From JAAFHB01 sp963675995 (GTDB lineage: Bacteria; Bacteroidota; Bacteroidia; Bacteroidales; Prolixibacteraceae), in assembly GCA_963675995.2 (NCBI GenBank), contig CAXXIY010000002.1:1984001-2048000 (forward strand): a DNA stretch of 64,000 bases, written 5' to 3'. Under the pieces are notes generated by a model that made no database searches, had not been told where the DNA came from, and was given only the letters and a program-made list of their open reading frames with translations. A program made the translations under genes and the position numbers. Positions 31,011 through 40,374 of the stretch are shown piece by piece (the stretch's first letter is position 1; every line of letters starts with the position of its first letter).

Positions 31011-32438
31011 ATGGAACGAAGAGATTTTGTGAAAAAAACGTCAGCCGGAACGATCGGTATGGTAGCAGCACCAACTATTTTAGCCAATAGTAACTGGAAG
31101 GGGGCTAATGATCGTGTAAATGTTGCGGTTGTTGGCGTTGGTGGACAGGGTCAGAGTCACATTACAGCCTATCAGGAGTTAAAGGATGTCGAAGTGATGG
31201 CAATTTGCGATATTGATGCCAATATTTTTCCTGACCGTATTAAAAAACACTATACGGGAAAAGGGCTTCGGGCACCCAAAACCTATCAGGATCTGAGGAA
31301 ACTTTATGAAAATAAGGATATTGATGCAGTATCGGTTGTGACCCCTAACCACTGGCATGCGTTGGCCTCTATTTGGGCTATTCAGGCTGGAAAACATGTT
31401 TCTGTTGAGAAACCATGCTGTCATAATGTGTTTGAAGGGCAAAAACTTGTTGAAGCCGCCCGTAAATACAAAGTCATTGTTCAGGATGGAGCAGAACAAC
31501 GGAGTAATCCCTGTGCAATCAGCATGGCTGAATACCTTCACTCTGGAAAATTGGGTGAGGTCTACATGGCAAAAGGGATGTGTTACAAATGGCGACAATC
31601 TATTGGAAAATATCCTGACGGTCCTATGCAACCTGACGAGAAATTCGCACTCACCCTTGGTGGAAAAAATATTGAGAAACCTTATACGCGTGATTATCTT
31701 AAAAATGTGGACTATGACCTCTGGTTAGGTCCCGCTCAGATCCAGCCATTTAACCGTAATCGTTTTCATTACAACTGGCACTGGAATTGGGAATATGGGA
31801 ACGGTGATCTTGGAAACCAGGGAGTACACGAAATGGATATTGCCCGCTGGGGACTTGGAGTAAAATTACCTGTAAAAATTGCTGCAATGGGTGGCCATTT
31901 TATGTTCGACGATGCTCAAAATACGCCAAATCAGCTGATGGTATTGTTTGAGTTTGTAAATAATCATGCGTCAGGAGATAAGAAAAAAATTATGCAATTT
32001 GAAGTTCGTCACTGGATGAGCAATACGGAAGGATTTTCACACCCTGTGGAGGAGAAGAACAATAGTTATATGACCAGTGCTTCCAACAATATTGGCAATC
32101 TGTTTTACGGTTCTGAGGGGTTTATGAGTAAAAATGTAAACGATTGGCAGGTGTATAAAGGCAGAGAGGCGAAATTATCTGAAACTGGAAATGGCCTTGG
32201 AAATCACTACGAAAACTTTATAAAGGCCATCAGAGCCAATAATCAGGATTTGGCAATGGCAAATATTGAAGAAGGTTTTTATTCCTGTGCGCTTACCCAT
32301 TTGGGAAACATTGCCTATCGTCTGGGGAGAACACTTATTTTCGATCCCGATAAAATGAGGTTTAAGAATGACCCTGAAGCCGATTCTATGTTAACCAGAG
32401 TGTATCGTCAACCTTTTCAGGTGCCGGATCAGGTTTAA
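31011..32438 (+). CDS. Exported Gfo/Idh/MocA oxidoreductase 2
   Basis: 475 residues. MERRDFVKKTSAGTIGMVAA is a twin-arginine-type signal peptide. NAD-binding part: NVAVVGVGGQGQSHI, VMAICDID, VVTPNHWHALAS and the EKP motif (VSVEKPCCHN, about 140); C-terminal domain with WHWNWEYGNGDLGNQGVHEMDIARWG. Closest in style to the large secreted Bacteroidota Gfo/Idh/MocA group that act on glycosides or amino sugars. Final gene of the plus-strand island; a convergent gene ends 35 bases further on. Together with the enzyme at 26083 it could supply the 3-keto intermediate for the DUF1080 hydrolase. Confidence 0.88.
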   Translation: MERRDFVKKTSAGTIGMVAAPTILANSNWKGANDRVNVAVVGVGGQGQSHITAYQELKDVEVMAICDIDANIFPDRIKKHYTGKGLRAPKTYQDLRKLYENKDIDAVSVVTPNHWHALASIWAIQAGKHVSVEKPCCHNVFEGQKLVEAARKYKVIVQDGAEQRSNPCAISMAEYLHSGKLGEVYMAKGMCYKWRQSIGKYPDGPMQPDEKFALTLGGKNIEKPYTRDYLKNVDYDLWLGPAQIQPFNRNRFHYNWHWNWEYGNGDLGNQGVHEMDIARWGLGVKLPVKIAAMGGHFMFDDAQNTPNQLMVLFEFVNNHASGDKKKIMQFEVRHWMSNTEGFSHPVEEKNNSYMTSASNNIGNLFYGSEGFMSKNVNDWQVYKGREAKLSETGNGLGNHYENFIKAIRANNQDLAMANIEEGFYSCALTHLGNIAYRLGRTLIFDPDKMRFKNDPEADSMLTRVYRQPFQVPDQV

Positions 32439-32473
32439 CCAGACGAAAGCAGCCTGGTTGATTAACCAAATTC

Positions 32474-33112
32474 TTAGCTTGTATATAGCAGAATAACGAT
32501 ATAATGACAAATGCTGCCAAGAATTACAAAAACATGAAAGATCACATGATTGTATTTCATTGATTTTCGTTGGTATAGAATTGCTCCTATCGTGTAAAAC
32601 AGACCACCGGCTACAAGCCAAAGGAGTCCGTTTATAACCATGCTGTTTATTAATGGTTTAATGGCAATAACGATCACCCACCCCATGAGTACATAGGTGG
32701 CGGTTGAGATTTTTGAATAACGTCCTGTAAAATAGAGCTTTAAAGCGATTCCGATCAGAGCAATTGCCCATACTATCCCAAAAATCAATAAGCCCCATGT
32801 TCCCCGGATTGTGAGTAAGGCTATGGGGGTGTAGGTACCGGCAATCAGTAGATATATTGCGGAATGATCAAAAATATTTAAACGTCTTTTGCGTCCTGGA
32901 TCTTTTGCGGAGTGATAAAGTGTTGATGCTGAGTAGAGTGTCAATAATCCGATAGTATAAATCAAATATGCCGCGAAGCGTAAATGTATTCCTTCATCCA
33001 GACCGCTTTTCAAAAGTATAATTGAACCAATTAGTGACAGAATTAAGCCCAGGGCATGAGTAATTACATTCAAACGTTCTTCCTTTTCAGTCTGACCTGT
33101 TTTAGTATTCAT
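32474..33112 (-). CDS. Hemolysin III / PAQR-family integral membrane protein
   Basis: 212 residues with seven hydrophobic segments, of the hlyIII/YqfA (progestin-adipoQ receptor-like) family. The conserved metal-site residues are visible: TLYHSA (His about 67), NIFDHSAIYLLIAGTYTP (Asp, His about 81-83) and the C-terminal HVIFHVFVILGSICHY (His near 192-206). Family members are proposed zinc-dependent ceramidase-like hydrolases; the 'hemolysin' name is historical and not supported as a function here. Monocistronic. Confidence 0.9.
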   Translation of the reverse strand: MNTKTGQTEKEERLNVITHALGLILSLIGSIILLKSGLDEGIHLRFAAYLIYTIGLLTLYSASTLYHSAKDPGRKRRLNIFDHSAIYLLIAGTYTPIALLTIRGTWGLLIFGIVWAIALIGIALKLYFTGRYSKISTATYVLMGWVIVIAIKPLINSMVINGLLWLVAGGLFYTIGAILYQRKSMKYNHVIFHVFVILGSICHYIVILLYTS

Positions 33113-33580
33113 AATTTATTGAATATCAATTATCTAAAACCATGCTTTAATTTCGTCAAAATTAATTTATTTTTCTGGTGACGGAAATACTTAACCTTAA
33201 ATTAATATTTATTTCAGGTCTAATGCCACTCGTTCTAAATTAATTGATTTACTGACATATAGTTATTTAATATAAACATAATATAAAAAATATTGTCAGA
33301 TGGATAGATTAGATTTTGAGATGATCATAAAAAGAGTTCCGACAAATAATAGGTTATATAACCTTTGTTAATTGCTTGATATTTATGAAAATAAAATTGT
33401 TTCTATTCAACTATTATCTGTAAATAATTTTCATATTACAGGAATGTTAAAATTAGTGAAAAATTAATCAGAATAAATGGTTTCGGATACTTTATTTTAT
33501 TATATTTGCATAATAAAACACATTTAAACCTTTTTTCCGATCAATATCGTTCTTAAGTCAGTAATTTAAAAATAATTATT
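33113..33580. other. Divergent regulatory region before the OmpA twins
   Basis: 468 bp, very AT-rich, no ORF of note. A TATATTTG -7 element (33501-33508) with no matching -33 TTTG lies 73 bases upstream of the OmpA protein start, giving a leader of roughly 65 bases. Confidence 0.45.
33501..33508 (+). promoter_or_regulatory. -7 element of the first OmpA gene
   Basis: TATATTTG matches TAnnTTTG; the -33 region reads TTTC rather than TTTG. Confidence 0.5.
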
Positions 33581-34750
33581 ATGAAAAAACTAAGTTTAAG
33601 TATTGTAGTCTTATTTGCTTGCTACAATTTAACCTTTGCCCAGGACAAAGCAAAAGCTGAGCCTTACAATAAATGGGAAATTGGGCTAAATGCAGGAGTT
33701 GCCAATTTCTCAGGGGAGTACAATATGTATAAAGATTCAAAATTTTCGCAATCTTTTGATTGGGACAGTCATCCAAATTTTGGCATCGGTGCCTTCGTAA
33801 AAAAGAACTTTACCCATGTATTTGCTCTGGAATTAGGATGGAATTACTCAAATCTTACCGGATCAGTTTATAAAGGTATTAACGCTCCAAGTCCATCACA
33901 CGCTGATTTCAAATCAGAGGTAAATGAATATGATTTGAATACTGTATGGAACATCAACAACATGTTTTCAAAAAATAAATTTGATCGCAAGATTTACTGG
34001 TTTGCAAAAATTGGTGTTGGAGCATCTCACGTAATTGCCAAAGAAGGGACTATTGCAAATGGTAGAAATATGAAACCTACGATTCCTCTGGGAACAGGTG
34101 TTGGATTCAAACTGAGTGATAAGGTAAGATTAAATGTAGGAACTCAGTGGAGTTGGATCAATACTGACCGACTTGACGGAACTGCAACTGCCTCTACTGC
34201 CGGAAATACGAAGGCTGGAAATACTCAGCCCGACATTATGGGAACAAAACTTTATACTTATGCAGGAATCTCATTTTCTTTAGGTAAGAAAAAACAGCCA
34301 GCTCCGGTAGTTGAGCCTCCGAAACCTCAGCCAAAACCAGAACCAAAACCAGAGCCAAAACCAGAGCCAAAACCAGAGGTTAAAGCAAAACCAGCTGTTA
34401 TTGGTAATGCATACAAAGTATATTTTGCTTTTGACAAATGGAATCTTGATGGCAAAGCTACTTCTGATCTTGACCGTTTAGCTAAAGATATGAATGAAAA
34501 CCCAACTGTAAATGTTGATATTAAATCACATACAGATTCAAGAGGTCCTTCAAGTTATAATATGAAGCTTTCTGAAAAACGTGGTAAATCAGTTATTGAT
34601 TACCTGGTTAGCAAAGGGATCAGTACTTCTAGGATTAATGCCCAGGCGTTTGGTGAAACGCAGTTGGTTAATAAATGTAAGGATGGAGTTCCTTGCACCA
34701 AAGCTGAACATGCACTTAACCGCAGAACTGAAACGATTATTATCGAATAA
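33581..34750 (+). CDS. OmpA-family outer membrane protein 1 with Pro-rich linker
   Basis: 389 residues: signal peptide MKKLSLSIVVLFACYNLTFA, an N-terminal 8-strand barrel-like domain (about 25-235; KWEIGLNAGVANFSGEYN, FALELGWNYSNLTGS, KIYWFAKIGVGASH), a Lys-Pro-Glu repeat linker (about 245-270; PKPEP repeated) and a C-terminal OmpA domain (about 280-389; VYFAFDKWNLD, SHTDSRGPSSYN, LNRRTETIII) that binds peptidoglycan. It tethers outer membrane to cell wall. Tandem paralogue at 34948, with a related hairpin terminator behind each. Confidence 0.92.
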   Translation: MKKLSLSIVVLFACYNLTFAQDKAKAEPYNKWEIGLNAGVANFSGEYNMYKDSKFSQSFDWDSHPNFGIGAFVKKNFTHVFALELGWNYSNLTGSVYKGINAPSPSHADFKSEVNEYDLNTVWNINNMFSKNKFDRKIYWFAKIGVGASHVIAKEGTIANGRNMKPTIPLGTGVGFKLSDKVRLNVGTQWSWINTDRLDGTATASTAGNTKAGNTQPDIMGTKLYTYAGISFSLGKKKQPAPVVEPPKPQPKPEPKPEPKPEPKPEVKAKPAVIGNAYKVYFAFDKWNLDGKATSDLDRLAKDMNENPTVNVDIKSHTDSRGPSSYNMKLSEKRGKSVIDYLVSKGISTSRINAQAFGETQLVNKCKDGVPCTKAEHALNRRTETIIIE

Positions 34751-34802
34751 TAAAGTATAATCACCACCTTTAAGGAGTTGGGAATTGATTTAAAGTCCAT
34801 TG

Positions 34803-34834
34803 AAAGAGAGAGTGTCATTTGGCATTCTCTCTTT
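34803..34834 (+). terminator. Intrinsic terminator of OmpA gene 1
   Basis: AAAGAGAGAGTGTC (34803-34816) pairs with GGCATTCTCTCTTT (34821-34834) through a 14-bp stem with two G-T wobbles and loop ATTT; the loop and half the stem recur at 36151-36180. Confidence 0.82.
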
Positions 34835-34947
34835 GCATTTTACAAAGATTGTTAGTGTAGTTACCCTTAAATTACTATATTTACAAATCAAGGGCAATTT
34901 AAAAATATTTAAATAATATATTCAAAATCAATATTTTAAATTTTTTT

Positions 34948-36105
34948 ATGAAAAAACTTATTTTAAGTATTGCACTATTTTTTATCTATCTTTGTTTTTC
35001 CTATGCACAGAATTCTGTGAAACCAGAACCTTATAGAAAGTGGGAGATTGGGATCAATGGTGGTGGATCGATTTTCACAGGTGAGTGGAATATGTCTAAG
35101 GATGATCTTTTTAGCCATTACAGTCAGTGGCATAACCAATTGAACTGGTCCTACGGATTATGGTTGAAAAAAAACTTCACAAATGTTTTTGCCCTGGAAT
35201 TGAATTGGAATCATTCAAATATTACAGGTGATTGGAAATACAACTCCATCCCTTTTGCTGATTTCAGAACTCAGGTGATTCAGACCGATTTGAACTCAGT
35301 CTGGAACCTGACAAATTTGTTTTCAAAAGAAAAATTTGACCGTAAGATTTACTGGTATGGAAAACTGGGGGCCGGAATTTCTCATCTTTGGAGAAGAGAA
35401 GGTGTTTATCCTCTCTTTCATGATAACCAGTGGAAATTGACTATCCCGATTGGGACAGGCGTTGCCTACCGTTTCACAAAACATCTGAAATTGAGTGCAG
35501 GAGTAACATGGAGCTGGTTAAATACCGACCGGCTTGATGCCATGAAAACCGAAATTTTAAATACTAAGTCTGGCAACTATGAGACAGCTGTTTTTGGAAC
35601 AAAACTGTATCCTTATCTTGGTCTCTCTTATGTTTTTGGAAAGAAGAAAAAACCGGCACCTATTGTTGAGCCTTATCAACCTCAGCCAATTCCGGAATTA
35701 AAACCTGAACCAAAGCCTGAAGTAAAACCCGCGGTTAAAATAAAATCTGCCGCCATCGGAAACGCATATAAGGTTTATTTTGAATTTGACAAATGGAGCC
35801 TTAATAATCAGACGGTTACAGACCTTGATCGATTGGTCAGAGATTTGAAGGAAAATCCCGAGGTTAATGTTGATATCAAATCACATACCGACTCCAGAGG
35901 ACCAGCAAGTTATAATATGAAACTTTCCGAAAAGAGGAGTAAATCGGTTATTGATTATCTCGTTGGCAGAGGGATCAATGCCGCTAGGATTAATGCTCAG
36001 GCATATGGCGAGACTAAGTTAGTGAATAAGTGTAAGGACGGAGTTCCTTGTACTAAGGCTGAACATGCCCTTAACCGCAGAACTGAAACTGTTGTAATTG
36101 AATAG
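34948..36105 (+). CDS. OmpA-family outer membrane protein 2 with Pro-rich linker
   Basis: 385 residues, a duplicate of the preceding gene: same order of signal peptide (ends SYAQ), barrel-like domain (KWEIGINGGGSIFTGEWN, FALELNWNHSNITGD), shorter PKPE linker (about 240-260) and OmpA domain (VYFEFDKWSLN, SHTDSRGPASYN, NRRTETVVIE). The OmpA part is far better conserved between the twins than the barrel part, as expected when the barrels diverged in surface loops. Its terminator is also copied, so the whole unit was duplicated. Confidence 0.92.
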   Translation: MKKLILSIALFFIYLCFSYAQNSVKPEPYRKWEIGINGGGSIFTGEWNMSKDDLFSHYSQWHNQLNWSYGLWLKKNFTNVFALELNWNHSNITGDWKYNSIPFADFRTQVIQTDLNSVWNLTNLFSKEKFDRKIYWYGKLGAGISHLWRREGVYPLFHDNQWKLTIPIGTGVAYRFTKHLKLSAGVTWSWLNTDRLDAMKTEILNTKSGNYETAVFGTKLYPYLGLSYVFGKKKKPAPIVEPYQPQPIPELKPEPKPEVKPAVKIKSAAIGNAYKVYFEFDKWSLNNQTVTDLDRLVRDLKENPEVNVDIKSHTDSRGPASYNMKLSEKRSKSVIDYLVGRGINAARINAQAYGETKLVNKCKDGVPCTKAEHALNRRTETVVIE

Positions 36106-36150
36106 TAAATCAGAAAGTTTGTTAATCACCTATTGATTTGAAATAAATTG

Positions 36151-36185
36151 AAGAGAGGTTGTCATTTGGCAATCTCTCTTTTTTT
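36151..36185 (+). terminator. Intrinsic terminator of OmpA gene 2
   Basis: AAGAGAGGTTGTC (36151-36163) pairs with GGCAATCTCTCTT (36168-36180), loop ATTT, followed by five more T residues. Homologous to the hairpin at 34803-34834. Confidence 0.88.
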
Positions 36186-36222
36186 CAATCGATAGAAAAT
36201 CATCAGGTATTTACGCGAATAT

Positions 36223-36732
36223 ATGAAAAGAATTGGTTTGTTGTCAGATACTCATGGATTTATGGATGATCGGATTTTAGCTTACCTGAAGCCGTGCGAT
36301 GAGATTTGGCATGCCGGAGATATTGGCAATACTGAAACTGCTCAGAAACTCTCAACGCTAAAACCTTTTCGGGCAGTTTGCGGTAATATTGACGGGTCAG
36401 GTCTCCGTTCGGAATACCCGGTCAAACTCAGATTTATCTGCGAAGAGGTCGATGTATTGATGATTCACATTGGTGGATATCCGGGGCATTATACTCCGGA
36501 AGTGAGAAAAGAGATCTACTCCTCCGCTCCCAAACTATTCATCTCTGGTCATTCCCATATATTAAAAGTGATCTACGACCAGAGAAATCAATTGTTACAT
36601 ATCAACCCCGGCGCTGCAGGAATTCAGGGATTTCATCAAATCAGAACATTAGTTCGCTTTACTATTGATAAAGAGCTAATCAAAGATTTGGAGGTTATTG
36701 AATTAGGCAGAAAAGGGATTATATCGATGTAA
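36223..36732 (+). CDS. YfcE-type metallophosphoesterase
   Basis: 169 residues, single calcineurin-like phosphoesterase domain. Metal ligand motifs in order: LLSDTHG (6-12), HAGDIGN (31-37), CGNIDG (about 52-57), MIHIGG (about 84) and SGHSH (about 107-111). The family hydrolyses phosphodiesters; natural substrates of bacterial YfcE/MJ0936-like members are unsettled. The last 14 bases overlap the convergent prmA gene, sharing the palindrome ATATCGAT around the two stop codons. Confidence 0.9.
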   Translation: MKRIGLLSDTHGFMDDRILAYLKPCDEIWHAGDIGNTETAQKLSTLKPFRAVCGNIDGSGLRSEYPVKLRFICEEVDVLMIHIGGYPGHYTPEVRKEIYSSAPKLFISGHSHILKVIYDQRNQLLHINPGAAGIQGFHQIRTLVRFTIDKELIKDLEVIELGRKGIISM

Positions 36733-37558
36733 ATACTGCAGCAACCCAGTTTTCAGTTTCATTCATTCTGCAGAATTGTAATCCCAATTGGATCGCCCTA
36801 TTTTTAATCGATTCAAAATCATCAGAATAAAATCCACTCATGATCAATTCGCCCCCACTCTTTAAAACTTTTTCATATTGGGGCATGTCATTCAGTAGAA
36901 TATTTCGCTGGATATTGGCATATATAAAGTCATATTTCCGGTCGGGAATCGATTCTGCCCCTCCTTGTATGATTTCCAGATTTAATACATTATTAAATGT
37001 CGAATTTTCGATGGTACTGTTTATTGCCCATTGATCAATATCGATGGCAGTGATTTTTTCTGCTCCTCTTTTGGCCGCGAGAATGCTCAGGATACCTGTT
37101 CCACAACCCATATCAAGTACACTCTTTCCATTCAGATGCTCTTCCAGAATTTCCGAGATCATCAGACTTGTTGTTTCATGATTGCCGGTTCCAAATGCCA
37201 TTCCGGGTTCAATAACAATTTCATAGGTTGCCTGGGGATATTCGGTGTGATATGGAGCCCTTATTAAACACTGGTTTGCGATCAACAACGGCTGAAAATA
37301 ATTTTTTTCCCATACTTCATTCCAGTTTTGGTCAGGAATCGTTTCAGATGTGGATGTGAACTTAAAATGGTTAAAATCCACCGGTAAAAGATGATAAAGT
37401 GTCTCCTCTGAGAAATCTGCGGAAGGAATATAAGCTTCAACACTTTCATCTGTTTCCGTAAAGCTTTCGTATCCAATAGTGCCTAATTCGGCGACCAATA
37501 TCTCGCGGTTAATTTCGGTATCTGGTTGTAAAATGCAGGTTGTTTTGGTGTATTCCAT
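36719..37558 (-). CDS. prmA: Ribosomal protein L11 methyltransferase
   Basis: 279 residues; SAM-dependent enzyme that trimethylates L11. The class I methyltransferase fold is at about 120-270: SVLDMGCGTGILSILAAKRGA (motif I), TAIDIDQWAINSTIEN (motif II) and YDFIYANIQRNIL (the NPP-like catalytic Asn-Ile region). N-terminal substrate-recognition domain about 1-85. Starts 11 bases after the DUF5686 gene, so they form one transcript; 3' end overlaps the YfcE gene on the other strand. Confidence 0.92.
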   Translation of the reverse strand: MEYTKTTCILQPDTEINREILVAELGTIGYESFTETDESVEAYIPSADFSEETLYHLLPVDFNHFKFTSTSETIPDQNWNEVWEKNYFQPLLIANQCLIRAPYHTEYPQATYEIVIEPGMAFGTGNHETTSLMISEILEEHLNGKSVLDMGCGTGILSILAAKRGAEKITAIDIDQWAINSTIENSTFNNVLNLEIIQGGAESIPDRKYDFIYANIQRNILLNDMPQYEKVLKSGGELIMSGFYSDDFESIKNRAIQLGLQFCRMNETENWVAAVFTSI

Positions 37559-37569
37559 TGATAATTAAT

Positions 37570-40230
37570 TTAATGAGAAATTCTAAATGCGAGGTTTATC
37601 CCTATATTACTAATTTTACCATTTTCAAATCCAACATGAGTCCCAATGTTTGCCGACAACAAAACTTCGAGAAGTGTATATCCTACTTCGACATAATTAT
37701 TTGTCACGGGTGAGGAATAATAGCTGCACCACACCATCTCGCGCCAGAGTGTGTTGCTCAGACCAGGCAGGTATTTAAGGGCAATATAGGGAGCCCTCAC
37801 GGAAATATGGGCTTCGATAAATTTGTCTGAGCTACTCAATGAATAGTATCCGGGAAGAAAGAATGCGTGACGATACTCTCTTAACAGAATTGGACTGGTT
37901 TGTGTCTGAGCATGCGAAAAATCAGAGAAATGAATTCTGGAATTATTTGGAAACCAACCACCATGTAAATCTGTTGAAAAACTTGAGGTAGAACTCCATT
38001 CTTTGCTGAATTGAAGTCCTGCACTTAAATAGTCAAAGTCTGATACACTCGAAAAAAGATCCTTTATCCCCTTCTTATATTCCAGGTAAAAAGTTGGATA
38101 ATTTGAATGAGACATAATTTTGACTCCATTATTCACCCGGAAAAAATATTCCGGTGTATATTCTATTTTTAATCCAACAACCGTATTAATTTGATTGTCT
38201 ATTGATTGGTTATTGATTTCCTGGTTGGTAGGAATATTTGATTTGAAATCATCTCCTTTCTTTAAAAATGAGAAGTTGGATGAATTTTCCAACTGCCTGA
38301 TATTACCCCACTTTATACTGCTGCTGAGTACCATTCCATTTTTAATGTCAATAATATTAGATAAATTTAAAAATCTGCTCTCATAATATCTTCCAAAATT
38401 TTCTTTAAAAAAGAGAGAAGCCACGGAATTGATAAAAGGATGGACCATCTGAGATGCAGGATTGAAATCAAATGTATTTTTCCCACCTGAAAGTTCAACA
38501 CTGCCTCTTTTTAGAGGGGCATACGATAAATTGATGGTTCCGCTGGCCAGAAATGCTTTCCGGTCAATGGCATAGGAAACATGAGGCGAAAGTGTCAGGG
38601 CATTTCCAGGTTTAAATTTTTTATTAAAAACAACTCCCTGGGTAATTTTCCAGCCGTCAACAGCATTGAAACTGATCATCTTTGTAGAAATCAGACCGTC
38701 ATACTTTAGATTCCAGGTTGAGTCTTTCAGGGGACGCTTAAAACCAAAAAATATAGGGTTCAATATTCCATAGTTCCGCTTATGGTTGACAACTGAGGTC
38801 ATATCAGGCACTGTTTTTTTTCGGACTGCCAATAAGGAGTCTCTCTGTCTGAAACTGTTTATTTCATCAATCGACAGAGGAATTGGTCTCAGGAGGGACC
38901 AGTAGCTGGTATCGCGACTGTTTGCCCCTTTATCAACCGTTATTTTCATTGCATCTTTAATTTCGAGTGATTTTAAAGAATCCGGCTTACGTGCATAATC
39001 TTCCTGAGCCATTAACTTCGAAAGTTTGTTCATGTCTCTATTGGTAAGCTGATCTTTTTCAAGCAAATGTCCAATTTTAACCTCCTTCTTATTCGGAGAT
39101 TGATTTTTGATAATTTTTGGCAGTATCCCCGTCTTATTACTCACTTTAGTTTGGGCATCTGATGCGGGAGGCTGAATCCCAATCATTGCCAATACCTGAT
39201 CATTCCCTTTCAGCTTATTGTATTTAACTGATGCTCCAAACCTTGCACTTCCTTTGACCCCCATCATCCCCCCATTAAAGATATAATCGTGACCTACTGG
39301 TAACCAGACTCCGGGAAGTACTTCATCAAAAACCATCCGAAAGCTGACAGTTCCAAATGGCACATCAAAGTTTAAATCAGCTCTGCTGAGACACCATAGA
39401 TCTTCAATTACGTAAATATACCCTTCAAAGAGTTGCTTACTCTTCCTTTTGGGGATTACCTTTATTTTGTCGACAGTGTAATTCCCTTCCTTCTCAAATC
39501 CTTCATATCGAAAATTGTAGTAGGTAAAAGCATTCTTGCTTAAAGGTGTGAAAAGTATGTTGATATTATCCTGATAAAGACTTGCCTTTATAAACTCATC
39601 TGCTGAAAAGTCTACAACTTTGGGAAATGTGGAATTTATTGAAAGGATGTGTTGTTCATATTTATCGGGTGCACGGTAATCAATTTGACTTACAGTTTCA
39701 TTAACAAGAACATCACCCGATTTGACATCAATATTCTGTCTTTTCAGTTGGTTTCGAATTAGTGAGGGGATATTCTCAAATTTAACAGTTCCACGGATAT
39801 AAATGTCGGCAGAATATGAACTAATCTGATTAAGATGCACATAGGATAAGCCAATGACTTTTCGTAGGATGGGGTAGGCAGGATCTTCATTGCTGGTCTG
39901 AACCTCGATCTGATTCATCTGAATAATTTGTTCTTCGAGGGTAACCGTAATTTCAGTTATCTTTTTTGTAAGTGCAACTGATTCAATTTTAGGGATATAA
40001 CCTAAACTTCTAAAGTTGGCGGTGTAAACACCTGCCGGTAAATCCAACTCAAATTTACCATCATCATTGGTGGCGGTCCCCAGCGATAACTCCTTGATGA
40101 AAACTGTTGCATAAGGAATCGGAGTGCCGTCCTTGCCTGTGACCAATCCTCTAAGATTGTGCGAATAGGAGACTAATTTGCACAATATCAGCAATATCGT
40201 TAGTATTGACAATTTTAGATGAAAAGACAT
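37570..40230 (-). CDS. DUF5686 outer membrane protein with carboxypeptidase-regulatory-like N-terminal domain
   Basis: 886 residues. Signal peptide (about 1-22), then a CarboxypepD_reg-like beta domain (about 25-110; LRGLVTGKDGTPIPYATVFI, GTATNDDGKFELDLPAG), followed by the long DUF5686 region with strand-rich, barrel-like sequence to the C-terminal Phe/Ser-rich end (LNIGTHVGFENG, NIGINLAFRISH). These proteins are common in Bacteroidota outer membranes and resemble TonB-receptor plugs and barrels without a plug domain; function not established. Terminator at 40301-40335 isolates it from tpiA; it is co-transcribed with prmA. Confidence 0.85.
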   Translation of the reverse strand: MSFHLKLSILTILLILCKLVSYSHNLRGLVTGKDGTPIPYATVFIKELSLGTATNDDGKFELDLPAGVYTANFRSLGYIPKIESVALTKKITEITVTLEEQIIQMNQIEVQTSNEDPAYPILRKVIGLSYVHLNQISSYSADIYIRGTVKFENIPSLIRNQLKRQNIDVKSGDVLVNETVSQIDYRAPDKYEQHILSINSTFPKVVDFSADEFIKASLYQDNINILFTPLSKNAFTYYNFRYEGFEKEGNYTVDKIKVIPKRKSKQLFEGYIYVIEDLWCLSRADLNFDVPFGTVSFRMVFDEVLPGVWLPVGHDYIFNGGMMGVKGSARFGASVKYNKLKGNDQVLAMIGIQPPASDAQTKVSNKTGILPKIIKNQSPNKKEVKIGHLLEKDQLTNRDMNKLSKLMAQEDYARKPDSLKSLEIKDAMKITVDKGANSRDTSYWSLLRPIPLSIDEINSFRQRDSLLAVRKKTVPDMTSVVNHKRNYGILNPIFFGFKRPLKDSTWNLKYDGLISTKMISFNAVDGWKITQGVVFNKKFKPGNALTLSPHVSYAIDRKAFLASGTINLSYAPLKRGSVELSGGKNTFDFNPASQMVHPFINSVASLFFKENFGRYYESRFLNLSNIIDIKNGMVLSSSIKWGNIRQLENSSNFSFLKKGDDFKSNIPTNQEINNQSIDNQINTVVGLKIEYTPEYFFRVNNGVKIMSHSNYPTFYLEYKKGIKDLFSSVSDFDYLSAGLQFSKEWSSTSSFSTDLHGGWFPNNSRIHFSDFSHAQTQTSPILLREYRHAFFLPGYYSLSSSDKFIEAHISVRAPYIALKYLPGLSNTLWREMVWCSYYSSPVTNNYVEVGYTLLEVLLSANIGTHVGFENGKISNIGINLAFRISH

Positions 40231-40300
40231 GATTAGACTCCTTAAAAATTATTGATAAATAAAGATAACAAACAATGGGTAAAAAAAGATTAAAAAATAC

Positions 40301-40335
40301 AAAAAGAGTGGATATGGTCACCCTTATCCACTCTT
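40301..40335 (-). terminator. Intrinsic terminator of tpiA
   Basis: AAGAGTGGATA (40304-40314) pairs with TATCCACTCTT (40325-40335); on the minus strand the stem is followed by a T-run. It is placed 40 bases beyond the tpiA stop. Confidence 0.85.
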
Positions 40336-40374
40336 CATATCTATTTTAAACTTTGTTGAAAACGCTAACCCGGA

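Noticed and set aside
32437..32459. Shared terminator between the island and the hemolysin III gene
   Set aside because: Only a 6-bp AACCAG/CTGGTT stem with an 11-base loop and no T-run.
32474..33112. Haemolysin toxin
   Set aside because: Hemolysin III family members are conserved membrane proteins (PAQR-like); the toxin name is historical.
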